Assembly (NCBI GenBank): GCA_014800685.1
Contig: JAAVFQ010000028.1
Coordinates: 1-56,923 of the forward strand
DNA: 56,923 nucleotides
From: Bacteroidales bacterium
GTDB lineage: Bacteria; Bacteroidota; Bacteroidia; Bacteroidales; Muribaculaceae
Reading direction: 5' to 3'
The position numbers and the translations under genes are program-made. Positions 37,578-45,832 of this stretch are shown in pieces. How positions within the stretch are numbered: position 1 is the stretch's first letter; every line of letters begins with the position of its first letter. The notes beneath the pieces were generated by a model. It was not told where the DNA came from. It did no database searches and saw only the letters and a list, made by a program, of their open reading frames with translations.

Positions 37578-38270
37578 TCAGCTCATGAACATTCTCATGT
37601 TGCCTTTTTCATGCATTGATGCCATTATGTCCATTTCCGGCACAAAACAATGAATCTCTTCGAGGGTCATCTCTTTAACTTTGTCATATAGCTCATCAGC
37701 TTCAGCACCAAGACGATACAGAATCTCCTGAGTGTCGTAATGAGAAACACGCACTATGCGGAGGGCTGCGCCGAGTATCATATTTACTATTCCATACTGG
37801 TGTGATGCAAAAAGCGATCTTTCGTCAAGACCGGCTTCTGCAAAGGCCAATCCTTGCACGATGGGGAAACACCCGGGAATATTCTCAGCATTGACTTCAG
37901 CAAGAAAGCGTGACGATAATTCAGAAGGAAAGAGTCTTACTATGAGTTCAGCCATTTTTTTACCCATTCGTGTGAGCATTAATCTGGCCTCATCATTCAT
38001 CTTTACCATGTTCAGCGCCTTGTCTATTCTGACTATTTCATCAAACTTCTTCTTCTTGGCAGCCCGAAAGGCAAGAAGAGCGCACACGCCATCTGTATAG
38101 GCTCCTTGAAGAGCTGCAGAACGGGCATACTCTTCTAGAGACTTTGCATCATGGACAAGCCCTTCGTAGGCGGCTGTTTCAAGTCCGTTTGAGAACGAGA
38201 ACGTGCCGACGGGGAACGCTGAGTCACTGAATTGAATCAGATATGAGAGTTTAGAGATTGATTGTGCCAT
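37578..38270 (-). CDS. ureF: Urease accessory protein UreF
   Basis: A 230-residue all-helical protein that links UreD and UreG and acts as a gate on GTP hydrolysis. The start LSYLIQFSDSAFPVGTFSFSNGLE matches the UreF 'DSALPxGxFxHSxGLE' block. GLAFAEAGLDERSLFASHQYG follows in the middle. Length is normal. It lies 26 bases after ureE. Confidence 0.92.
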   Translation of the reverse strand: MAQSISKLSYLIQFSDSAFPVGTFSFSNGLETAAYEGLVHDAKSLEEYARSAALQGAYTDGVCALLAFRAAKKKKFDEIVRIDKALNMVKMNDEARLMLTRMGKKMAELIVRLFPSELSSRFLAEVNAENIPGCFPIVQGLAFAEAGLDERSLFASHQYGIVNMILGAALRIVRVSHYDTQEILYRLGAEADELYDKVKEMTLEEIHCFVPEMDIMASMHEKGNMRMFMS

Positions 38271-38296
38271 ACGTAATCAAGAATACTGTTTACTCT

Positions 38297-38947
38297 TTAA
38301 TGATGGTGATGATGATTGGTGGCATTATTATCATTGTGAGAATGATAATGCACATGGCCATCCGCATCTATGTGAGCGTGCATATTGGGGTCTGCGTGCA
38401 CATGCGAATGTGATTCATGGCCCGCGCCGCCAAAGAGTCTTCTGATTTCGTGAGGCGCAAGAAAAGGGATAGCTTCAGTCGCTTCGCGGAAATCAAATTT
38501 TATATCTTCAAGATGATGAGTCTCCATGACGCTGAGCATCACTTTTTTATCCACAGTAAGAGGTACGAAAACCTGTGTGCCCTTGACTACTGCCGGCCAA
38601 TGCTGATTGCCTATGGCATGTCCAAGTTCTACCGATATGCGGATAATGTCTTCAGGCGACTTATCCTTGATGCCTCCCAAATCAACTACAAGCACAGGCG
38701 ACAGATTGAGTCGCAATACAATAGCCTTATTCTCTTCAGGATTGTAATAGACTATGTCGCCATCTATAATCTGAGAGTGGCGTTTCAATGCAACAGGATA
38801 TTCGTTTCCCCTATCACTCTTGGCCAAGAAACGACTTTTTTGAGCTGTCCATTGGTCAAGCATAAGAGATTCTATATCAACACCGTTAAGCTTCTCTTTC
38901 CACTGCGAATCGTGAAGATTACCAATAATTTCTGTAAATACTGTCAT
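38297..38947 (-). CDS. ureE: Urease nickel chaperone UreE with His-rich tail
   Basis: A 216-residue nickel-binding chaperone. I start it at 38947 (MTVFTEIIGNL); the frame extends upstream to 39046 but nearly reaches the ureC stop and adds a hydrophobic stretch alien to UreE. The two domains show HSQIIDGDIVYYN and LGHAIGNQHWPAVVKGTQVFVP, whose His is the dimer-interface nickel ligand. The last 40 residues hold about 17 histidines, ending NNATNHHHHH, a nickel store as in Klebsiella UreE. Confidence 0.92.
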   Translation of the reverse strand: MTVFTEIIGNLHDSQWKEKLNGVDIESLMLDQWTAQKSRFLAKSDRGNEYPVALKRHSQIIDGDIVYYNPEENKAIVLRLNLSPVLVVDLGGIKDKSPEDIIRISVELGHAIGNQHWPAVVKGTQVFVPLTVDKKVMLSVMETHHLEDIKFDFREATEAIPFLAPHEIRRLFGGAGHESHSHVHADPNMHAHIDADGHVHYHSHNDNNATNHHHHH

Positions 38948-39048
38948 GGATAAAAATGAACTTACATGTAAAAATATTATGGCTGCGATATAAAAACAGG
39001 AGGGTGTGTCAGTATATTCTCTGACTACACCCTCTCTGCTATGCAATA

Positions 39049-40767
39049 TTAGCTGAACCAGTATAACTGAGCCAAAGGAAGCTCCTTAGCAGGAGGCACT
39101 GTGGCGAGAACGCCATCAACGTATACATTGAACGTCTCAGGATCAACTTCGATGTGGGGAAGTGCAGTATTGCGTACCATATCGAGTTTAGTGATCTGAC
39201 GACAACGATGCACGGGATAAACGATTGACTGAAGGTCAAGTCTCTCCTTGATACCGTTATCCACTGAAGCCTGTGATACGAAGCTTACGCGCGTCTTGGC
39301 AAGTTCTTTGCCGTATGCGCCATACATGGGACGCATGATTTTGGGCTGAGGAGTGACGAGTGATGCGTTAGGATCACCCATATTTGCCCAGTTGATAAGA
39401 CCGCCCTTAAGCACCATTTTAGGCTTCGTGCCGAAGAATTCAGGCTCCCAGAGCACAAGGTCAGCCATCTTGCCAACCTCTATGGAACCAAGAAGGTCAG
39501 AAATACCGTAAGTAATAGCGGGATTCAGAGTAATCTGTGCGAGATAACGAAGCACACGGAAATTATCATTGCCCTCAGCATCCTCCATCAGTTTGCCTCT
39601 GACCTGCTTCATGTAAGACGCCATCTGGAATGTACGCATGAATGATTCTCCTACACGTCCCATAGCCTGTGAGTCGGATGATACCATAGAGATGATACCG
39701 AGGTCATGGAATACGTTTTCGGCTGCTTGAGTCTCAGGACGCACGCGGCTCTCTGCAAATGCTACGTCAGAGGGAATCTTAGGATTAAGGTTATGACAAA
39801 CCATAATCATATCGAAAAGCTCAGCCTGAGAATTGATACCGAAGGGAAGAGTCGGGTTAGTGGAAGAGGGGAGGACGTTTGCCATTGAGGCGACTTTCAG
39901 AAGGTCGGGAGCATGACCGCCACCGGCGCCCTCAGTGTGATAAGAGTGTACGGTGCGGCCGTCAATCGCTGCGATAGAGTCTTCCACGTAGCCACCCTCA
40001 TTCAGAGTGTCAAGATGCAGACAAACCTGAACATCCCATCTGTCAGCGGCGTCGCATACGGAGCGAAGGGCTGCGGGAGTTGTTCCCCAGTCTTCATGAA
40101 TCTTATATCCGCACGCACCATTGATAATCTGCTCATCAAGTGTCTGAGCTACAGCAGAGTTGCCTTTGCAGAGGAATCCGGTATTGATGGGAAGACCCTC
40201 GGCCGCGTTCAGCATCTGTTCAAGATTCCATTTGCCGGATGTGATAGTAGTACCGTTAGTTCCGTCAGTGGGACCGATACCGCCGCCGATGAGAGTCGTA
40301 ATACCGTTTGAAAGACTATTGTAAGCCTGCTGTGGGGAGCAGAAGTGCACATGGCCGTCAATGCCAGCAGCAGTAAGAATCAGATGCTCTCCGGAAATAG
40401 CATCAGTAGAGGGACCGGTGCAAAGAGTAGGAGTGACGCCGTGCATCACGTTGGGATTTCCGGCTTTGCCGATACCTGCGATTTTGCCATCTTTCACACC
40501 AACGTCTGCCTTTACCACTCCCAGAACGGGATCGAGTATAGTTACGTTAGTGATGACAAGATCAAGCGAGCCATCCTTAGACGTGATTGTGTTGGCAAGT
40601 CCCATGCCGTCGCGAAGAGTCTTGCCTCCGCCATATACTACCTCGTCACCATAAACTCTGAGGTCTTTTTCTATCTCTATATATAAATCTGTATTGCCAA
40701 GGCGAATTTTATCACCTACAGTAGGGCCAAACAGATTATAGTTCTCTTGTCTTGATATTTGTGCCAT
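39049..40767 (-). CDS. ureC: Urease alpha (catalytic) subunit
   Basis: A 572-residue nickel amidohydrolase that splits urea into ammonia and carbamate. The whole active site is seen: H139 and H141 (DGHVHF), carbamylated K222 (YKIHEDWG), H251 (HLDTLNE), H277 (YHTEGAGGGH), the mobile-flap C324-H325, R341 and D365 (SSDSQAMG). The flap reads MVCHNLNP where many ureases have CHHLD; the second His is not the catalytic one. Length is normal. It sits 12 bases after ureB. Confidence 0.97.
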   Translation of the reverse strand: MAQISRQENYNLFGPTVGDKIRLGNTDLYIEIEKDLRVYGDEVVYGGGKTLRDGMGLANTITSKDGSLDLVITNVTILDPVLGVVKADVGVKDGKIAGIGKAGNPNVMHGVTPTLCTGPSTDAISGEHLILTAAGIDGHVHFCSPQQAYNSLSNGITTLIGGGIGPTDGTNGTTITSGKWNLEQMLNAAEGLPINTGFLCKGNSAVAQTLDEQIINGACGYKIHEDWGTTPAALRSVCDAADRWDVQVCLHLDTLNEGGYVEDSIAAIDGRTVHSYHTEGAGGGHAPDLLKVASMANVLPSSTNPTLPFGINSQAELFDMIMVCHNLNPKIPSDVAFAESRVRPETQAAENVFHDLGIISMVSSDSQAMGRVGESFMRTFQMASYMKQVRGKLMEDAEGNDNFRVLRYLAQITLNPAITYGISDLLGSIEVGKMADLVLWEPEFFGTKPKMVLKGGLINWANMGDPNASLVTPQPKIMRPMYGAYGKELAKTRVSFVSQASVDNGIKERLDLQSIVYPVHRCRQITKLDMVRNTALPHIEVDPETFNVYVDGVLATVPPAKELPLAQLYWFS

Positions 40768-40779
40768 ATTCAGTGTTGC

Positions 40780-41340
40780 TTACTTTTTGATTTCGCCCTC
40801 TGAGTATTCAGACTCAGCTTCTTCTTCGGTGATGTATTTGAATCCGCGCTTCTGCATACGGCGGAAAGCACGCTCTTTGATGGGATAATAAGTCGGAGTG
40901 TCTTCAAATCCGGCATAACCATTTGTAAGGTCGTTAAAGCCGATGACACGGCGCTTGCCGTTGAAGTCGACAACCTCAACCTCTTTTGACTCTCCCGGCT
41001 CAAAGCGAATAGCCGTAGTCGCGGGAATGTTAAGGTGCATACCGAAGCAGGCTTCTCTGTCAAATTCAAGGTATCTGTTCACCTCGAAGAAGTGGAAATG
41101 AGAGCCCACCTGAATAGGGCGGTCACCTGTGTTATGAACTACAACTTTTGCTGTTCTGCGGTTAGCGTTATATTCTATGGGATCGCTTTTCAGAATTGCA
41201 CCACCGACGGGAACCTCAGTGTCAGGCTTGAATCCCGGAGTGTTGGGATAGCATATAGCCGGCCTTCCCTCGAAAACGCCATTGGGCGTGGTGTAAGAAG
41301 TCATATCAGCCGGGCAGGACTTGTCTTCTACAATGCTCAT
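40780..41340 (-). CDS. ureB: Urease beta subunit
   Basis: A 186-residue structural subunit. The core (about residues 33-130) has [40 protein letters not shown] and [25 protein letters not shown], as in all ureases. It is longer than the usual 100-110 residues, by an N-terminal extension of about 30 and a C-terminal tail of about 55 rich in Glu and Lys. It lies between ureA and ureC. Confidence 0.95.
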   Translation of the reverse strand: MSIVEDKSCPADMTSYTTPNGVFEGRPAICYPNTPGFKPDTEVPVGGAILKSDPIEYNANRRTAKVVVHNTGDRPIQVGSHFHFFEVNRYLEFDREACFGMHLNIPATTAIRFEPGESKEVEVVDFNGKRRVIGFNDLTNGYAGFEDTPTYYPIKERAFRRMQKRGFKYITEEEAESEYSEGEIKK

Positions 41341-41405
41341 AATAATGTAATTTTTAAACTTCCTGAGAAGTATGTTGAAAATACTGAAGCCAGCGGGAAG
41401 TTGGC

Positions 41406-41708
41406 TTACTTGATGGGTTGATGAATACTAACGAGACGAGAGCCGTCAGTGAATACGGCTTCCACCTGGAGCAGTGTAATCATGTCTGCCACTCCGGGCA
41501 TCACCTGCTCTTTAGTTAATACGTTAGCGGCATCGTGCATTACCTCCTCCACGGTCTTACCTTCACGAGCGCCTTCGAGTGCGCATGAAGTGATATATGC
41601 CACAGATTCAGGGTAGTTTAGTTTGAGTCCCTTATTGAGACGGCGCTCCGCAATGAGGCCAAGGGTGAGAAGTTTAAGTTTGTCTTCTTCCTTCGGTGTT
41701 AAGTGCAT
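41406..41708 (-). CDS. ureA: Urease gamma subunit
   Basis: A 100-residue subunit, the usual size. [69 protein letters not shown] and the end SIHQPI are diagnostic. It is first in the operon ureABCEFGD-channel. The 220 bases upstream are shared with the divergent MFS gene and hold an 18-base palindrome. Confidence 0.96.
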   Translation of the reverse strand: MHLTPKEEDKLKLLTLGLIAERRLNKGLKLNYPESVAYITSCALEGAREGKTVEEVMHDAANVLTKEQVMPGVADMITLLQVEAVFTDGSRLVSIHQPIK

Positions 41709-41804
41709 ATATTTGTGATTTTGAGTGAAAAGTTTGTCGGAATATACATGAGAAGAGAGATAAAGGTAGTTTAAATAGCTACGGCAATGCCGAATGTTAA
41801 AACA

Positions 41805-41822
41805 TGTTATGTTGGTATAACA
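41805..41822. promoter_or_regulatory. Possible operator palindrome between ureA and the MFS gene
   Basis: TGTTATGTTGGTATAACA has 6-base perfect half-sites around a 6-base centre. It lies in the divergent promoter region. It does not match the NikR or Nur boxes I know. The regulator is unknown. Confidence 0.35.
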
Positions 41823-41928
41823 AATTTTATCTCATTAGGTTCTGCAAATAGCTAACTTTTTTATGCGAGCATCCCCTTTTATTTAACACTGATAACAATA
41901 GTTTAGAGCAGTCGACGTTATATGGGTA

Positions 41929-43314
41929 ATGGAATCTAAGATGAACAGAAGCGTTTCTCCACTTAGGAATAACGCGGCAATACTTGCCATTCTTACAGTT
42001 CTTATCATGACTGTTCTTGATGTCACAGTCATGAACGTAGCCCTGCCGATAATGGCTGCTGATTTCTCAATTTCGGATTCTCAGACGGTCTGGATTGTTA
42101 CGATTTATCAGATGGCGATAGTTATGCTTTTGCTTCCTGTGAGTTCGTATGGCGACATATTTAGCTATAAACGCACTTTTCTTTTTGGTGTTTTTGTATT
42201 CACCATAGCTTCAATAGGGTGTGCAGCCTCTGATAGTTTTCTTATGATAGTGCTTTCAAGAGGTCTGCAAGGAATCGGTGGAGCCTGCATTATGGGAGTA
42301 AACATTGCTCTTATGCGCCTCATCTATCCTAAAGAGATTCTTGGCAGGGGGATGGCTCTAAATGCAATGGTTATTGCAGTCTCTACTGCCGCCGGGCCCA
42401 CACTGGCCGGCGCTATTCTCTCTATTGCCTCATGGCATTGGCTTTTTCTTATAAATATTCCTCTTGGAATACTGGCATTCGTACTTGGCAAGCGACTTCT
42501 CCCGGAAAATCCGGCGTCTGATAGGGAGCAATCTTACGACTGGAAGAGCGCTCTTTGCAACATGATATTTTTTGGAAGTCTGTTTTTTGCTATCGGTGGC
42601 CTTTCATCGAGCGCAACTATAATGAGAAGTTTAATTCTGGGGCTGATGGCTATCTTTACGGGCATTTATTATATAAGAAGACAGAGAAACAAGGTTCATC
42701 CATTATTGCCATTAGACCTCTGCAGGATACCGTTATTCTCATTGAGTTTGTGCACGTCGGTCTGTTCTTTCGTAGCTCAGATCGTTGCCATGATTTCACT
42801 TCCTTTCCTTTTCATTACCTACTGTGGATTTTCGGAGGTGACGACAGGACTACTGATGACGCCGTGGCCGATAGCCACAATGCTGATGTCGCCTGTAGCG
42901 GCGAGACTTGCAGAGAAATTTAATCCTGGAATCATAGCATCCATGGGAATGGCAATCTTCTTTTCCGGATTGACGGCATTATCATTGTTGACGTTCAATT
43001 CTGCACCATATTCCGAATGGGATATAGTCTGGAGAATGGTGATATGCGGAATTGGTTTCGGCATGTATCAGACGCCCAACAATCTTGTAATGGTTACTGC
43101 CACTCCGATAGAAAGGACAGGCGGAGCGGGAGGTCTTCAAAGCACAGCGCGCTTAGTAGGACAGACGTTTGGAGCGTCACTCGTGACTCTTATTTTTGCC
43201 TATCATAAAGGAATATCTTCAGTGCGGACTACCTTGTTCACGGCAGTTGGTTTCGCAGTTATAGCAACTATAGTGAGCTCTACGCGAGCCTCAAGAGTTA
43301 ATCCGAATAATTAA
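41929..43314 (+). CDS. MFS drug-efflux transporter (DHA2/EmrB type)
   Basis: A 461-residue permease with about 13-14 hydrophobic helices. LDVTVMNVALPIMAADF near residues 25-45 and the SRGLQGIGGACIMGVNIALM and GPTLAGAIL segments are signatures of the DHA2 (EmrB/QacA) group of proton-driven drug exporters. No periplasmic adaptor or TolC partner is adjacent. A weak -7-like TAACTTTT is at 41853-41860. The substrate is unknown; it need not be linked to urea use. Confidence 0.85.
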   Translation: MESKMNRSVSPLRNNAAILAILTVLIMTVLDVTVMNVALPIMAADFSISDSQTVWIVTIYQMAIVMLLLPVSSYGDIFSYKRTFLFGVFVFTIASIGCAASDSFLMIVLSRGLQGIGGACIMGVNIALMRLIYPKEILGRGMALNAMVIAVSTAAGPTLAGAILSIASWHWLFLINIPLGILAFVLGKRLLPENPASDREQSYDWKSALCNMIFFGSLFFAIGGLSSSATIMRSLILGLMAIFTGIYYIRRQRNKVHPLLPLDLCRIPLFSLSLCTSVCSFVAQIVAMISLPFLFITYCGFSEVTTGLLMTPWPIATMLMSPVAARLAEKFNPGIIASMGMAIFFSGLTALSLLTFNSAPYSEWDIVWRMVICGIGFGMYQTPNNLVMVTATPIERTGGAGGLQSTARLVGQTFGASLVTLIFAYHKGISSVRTTLFTAVGFAVIATIVSSTRASRVNPNN

Positions 43315-43315
43315 C

Positions 43316-43501
43316 TAAGTAAGTTCTAAAAATTAAACGATATATGTGAGATGAAAACTCTTGTACAATAAAACTTGCCCTTTTGGGCTAATTTCACGTT
43401 GTCTCTCAGTTAGATATGCTTATATATTCTTTTGTTTCGCCGCGAAATTATCTCCAAAATTACTGCGTTTTATATGTACATTATTTTTTCTCACTTACTT
43501 A
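43316..43501 (+). repeat. Full copy B of the TAAGTAAGT fold-back repeat (186 bp)
   Basis: TAAGTAAGT (43316-43324) and ACTTACTTA (43493-43501) form the ends. Internal paired blocks are ATAAAAC 43368-43374 with GTTTTAT 43467-43473, TTTTGG 43381-43386 with CCAAAA 43454-43459, and TAATTTC 43389-43395 with GAAATTA 43444-43450. It has exactly the length of copy A and about 85% identity by eye. It begins right after the MFS stop codon. Confidence 0.85.
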
Positions 43502-43540
43502 CAAGAAATGAGGGTCTTAGCATGACATGATTCGTACTTA

Positions 43541-43585
43541 CTTCAAGAGGGAGTGTCGTAACAGTTACGACACTCCCTCTTGAAG
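43541..43585. terminator. 22-bp perfect palindrome, probable rpoD terminator
   Basis: Arms 43541-43562 and 43564-43585 (starting cttcaagagggagtg) are perfectly complementary around a single centre base. It lies 39 bases after the sigma gene stop and between convergent genes. A T run is lacking on the reverse strand, so it may stabilise or process the transcript rather than end it. Confidence 0.65.
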
Positions 43586-43624
43586 CTGATATTGTAAGTT
43601 GCAATTACTGTCCTTAATGCATTA

Positions 43625-44482
43625 CTATCCGAGATAACTTTTAAGAAGTCTGCTTTTCTGACCTTTGAGTCTTCTGATAGCTTTTTCCTTAATCTGTCGT
43701 ACGCGCTCCCGCGTAAGATCAAATTTTGTGCCTATTTCTTCCAAGGTGAGTTCCTGACATCCAATGCCGAAGAACATTTTGAGAATTTCTCGCTCTCGTT
43801 CTGCGAGCTGCTGAAGAGCGCGGTCCACTTCTTTTGCCAGCGACTCCTGATTGAGATTAGAGTCGGCCATCGGGGAGTCTTCATTAGCTATTACGTCAAG
43901 AAGAGAATTATCCTCACCCTCAACGAATGGGGCATCTACTGATATGTGACGTCCGGATACTTTTAGCGTATCGGCAATTTTGTCTGTGGGGATACCAAGA
44001 TTTTCACTCAATTCCTCCGTAGAGGGTTTGCGTTCATTCTCCTGCTCAAATTTGGATATCTCTTTAGTGATTTTATTAAGAGAACCTACCTGATTAAGGG
44101 GCAGACGCACTATTCTTGACTGCTCGGCAAGGGCTTGGAGAATTGACTGACGAATCCACCAGACTGCGTAAGAAATGAACTTAAAACCACGCGTCTCATC
44201 AAATTTTTGAGCAGCTCTAATGAGTCCGAGATTTCCTTCATTGATAAGATCCGGAAGGCTGAGACCCTGATTCTGATACTGCTTAGCCACAGAGACTACG
44301 AATCGGAGATTGGCACGGGTGAGCTTGTCAAGGGCAGCTCGATCACCCTTCCTTATTCTCTGAGCGAGTTCGACCTCTTCGGCCACTGTAATTAGCTCCT
44401 CACGACCGATTTCCTGCAAATATTTATCAAGAGAGGCGCTCTCTCTGTTGGTGATGGATTTGGTTATCTTAAGTTGTCTCAT
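43625..44482 (-). CDS. rpoD: Primary RNA polymerase sigma factor
   Basis: A 285-residue sigma-70 factor, start at 44482 ([12 protein letters not shown]). It lacks region 1.1, as Bacteroidota primary sigmas do. Region 1.2 has [14 protein letters not shown], region 2 has [26 protein letters not shown] and [15 protein letters not shown], region 3 follows, and region 4.2 has [27 protein letters not shown]. It resembles Bacteroides primary sigma nearly word for word from memory. It is a paralogue of the gene just upstream and has its own promoter. Confidence 0.92.
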   Translation of the reverse strand: MRQLKITKSITNRESASLDKYLQEIGREELITVAEEVELAQRIRKGDRAALDKLTRANLRFVVSVAKQYQNQGLSLPDLINEGNLGLIRAAQKFDETRGFKFISYAVWWIRQSILQALAEQSRIVRLPLNQVGSLNKITKEISKFEQENERKPSTEELSENLGIPTDKIADTLKVSGRHISVDAPFVEGEDNSLLDVIANEDSPMADSNLNQESLAKEVDRALQQLAEREREILKMFFGIGCQELTLEEIGTKFDLTRERVRQIKEKAIRRLKGQKSRLLKSYLG

Positions 44483-44505
44483 TTTTGACTTTTCAAAAAT
44501 TTGCG

Positions 44506-44536
44506 CAAATATAGTAATTTTTTCTGTAATATGCAA
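44506..44536 (-). promoter_or_regulatory. Promoter of rpoD
   Basis: The reverse-strand -7 box TATATTTG (44506-44513) and -33 TTG (44534-44536) are 20 bases apart. The ATG lies 24 bases downstream. Confidence 0.65.
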
Positions 44537-44748
44537 GTAATGAGGCGCAAAAATGCGTCTCTTTGAGGGAAGCAATAGGTCACGGCCGGGTGCTTCCATG
44601 TGATAATTGCAATAAGAAAGTTATGAAGTTTGCTGTACTGAAATGGTTATTTATCTGAAATTAAACGTTTTATCACTTTTTCCTATTGAAAAATTCTTTA
44701 TGTGATATTATAACGATAATTTTGATTAATATATTGTGCGTCAATGTA

Positions 44749-45603
44749 TCAGCCGAGATAGCTCTGCAAAAGCTGATTGTGCTGGCTGCGTAGTTTTCTG
44801 ATAGCTTTCTCTTTAATCTGTCTGACTCGTTCGCGTGTCAGATTAAATTCATGGCCTATCTCCTCAAGCGTAAGTTCTTTTCTGCCGATTCCGAAGAAGA
44901 GCTTGATAATCTCCTGTTCTCGGTCGGTGAGACAGCTCAGAGCGCGGTCTATTTCCATAGATAGAGACTCCTCCTGTAATGGAGCGTCTGCCATCTGGGC
45001 ATCTTCATTCGGAAGGATATCAATAAGAGAATTATCATCACCTTCATTGAAAGGTGCTGTCATAGATACCGAGCGGCCGGAGGCTTTGAGAGCATCTGAT
45101 ATTTTCTCAGAAGGGATGCCAAGAGTCTCACTCAGCTCTTCATTAGAAGGCTTTCTCTGATTTGCTTGCTCAAACTTTGCGATTTCCTTGCCAATTTTAT
45201 TAAGAGAACCTACTTGATTAAGGGGGAGACGAACTATTCTTGACTGTTCGGCAAGTGCTTGCAGAATAGTCTGTCTTATCCACCATACAGCGTATGAGAT
45301 AAACTTAAATCCTCTGGTTTCGTCAAACTTCTCTGCAGCCTTGATGAGGCCGATGTTCCCTTCATTAATAAGGTCTGCCAGACTAAGTCCTTGATTTTGA
45401 TAATGTTTGGCCACAGAGACTACAAAGCGAAGATTGGCTTTAACAAGTTTGTCGCGTGCAGACATATCTCCTTGCCGTATGCGTTGGGCAAGTTCCACTT
45501 CTTCATGCAGAGTGAGCTGTTCTTCTTTGCCAATCTCTTGCAAATATTTGTCTATCAGAGGGTCTCTCTGAGTAATGGTATTTGTTATCTTAAATTGCTG
45601 CAT
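44749..45603 (-). CDS. Second primary-type sigma factor (paralogue)
   Basis: A 284-residue sigma-70 factor, nearly colinear with the neighbouring rpoD. It also lacks region 1.1 and keeps regions 1.2 ([13 protein letters not shown]), 2 ([35 protein letters not shown]), 3 and 4 ([27 protein letters not shown]). Differences cluster in region 3 and in the start of region 4. It is probably a group 2 sigma arising by tandem duplication. It is separated from rpoD by 266 bases. Confidence 0.88.
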   Translation of the reverse strand: MQQFKITNTITQRDPLIDKYLQEIGKEEQLTLHEEVELAQRIRQGDMSARDKLVKANLRFVVSVAKHYQNQGLSLADLINEGNIGLIKAAEKFDETRGFKFISYAVWWIRQTILQALAEQSRIVRLPLNQVGSLNKIGKEIAKFEQANQRKPSNEELSETLGIPSEKISDALKASGRSVSMTAPFNEGDDNSLIDILPNEDAQMADAPLQEESLSMEIDRALSCLTDREQEIIKLFFGIGRKELTLEEIGHEFNLTRERVRQIKEKAIRKLRSQHNQLLQSYLG

Positions 45604-45639
45604 ATCGATATTCTCTTTCCTTGAGCTTGAGCATTATTT

Positions 45640-45684
45640 AGCGCCTTCTTCTTAAGCCATCCTTATGGGTGAAAAGAAGCGCTA
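45640..45684 (-). promoter_or_regulatory. Leader hairpin of the second sigma gene
   Basis: TAGCGC-cTTCTT at 45640 pairs with AAGAA-GCGCTA ending at 45684, with one bulge. It lies 37-81 bases upstream of the ATG. It could be a 5' RNA structure; no function is known. Confidence 0.35.
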
Positions 45685-45755
45685 AATTTAGTAACGATTA
45701 CTCTTCGCAAAAATTGTGTGACCGTCTCCTCTCTTCTTAATATTTAATTAAAGCA

Positions 45756-45787
45756 GGAGGGACGCTGCATTGCTACAACGTCCCTCC
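45756..45787 (-). terminator. Terminator of htrA
   Basis: Nine-base perfect arms (ggagggacg, 45756-45764; complement 45779-45787) with a 14-base loop lie 46 bases beyond the htrA stop. On the reverse strand an A/T-rich tract follows. Confidence 0.7.
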
Positions 45788-45832
45788 GGGCCTTTAAGTT
45801 CAATATGTTAGAAAGAGTATCTCTTGCTCTTC

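Noticed and set aside
43352-43372. Mini-ORF MKTLVQ in repeat copy B
   Set aside because: Copy A lacks the ATG and copy C changes the frame, so there is no sign of selection for a peptide.
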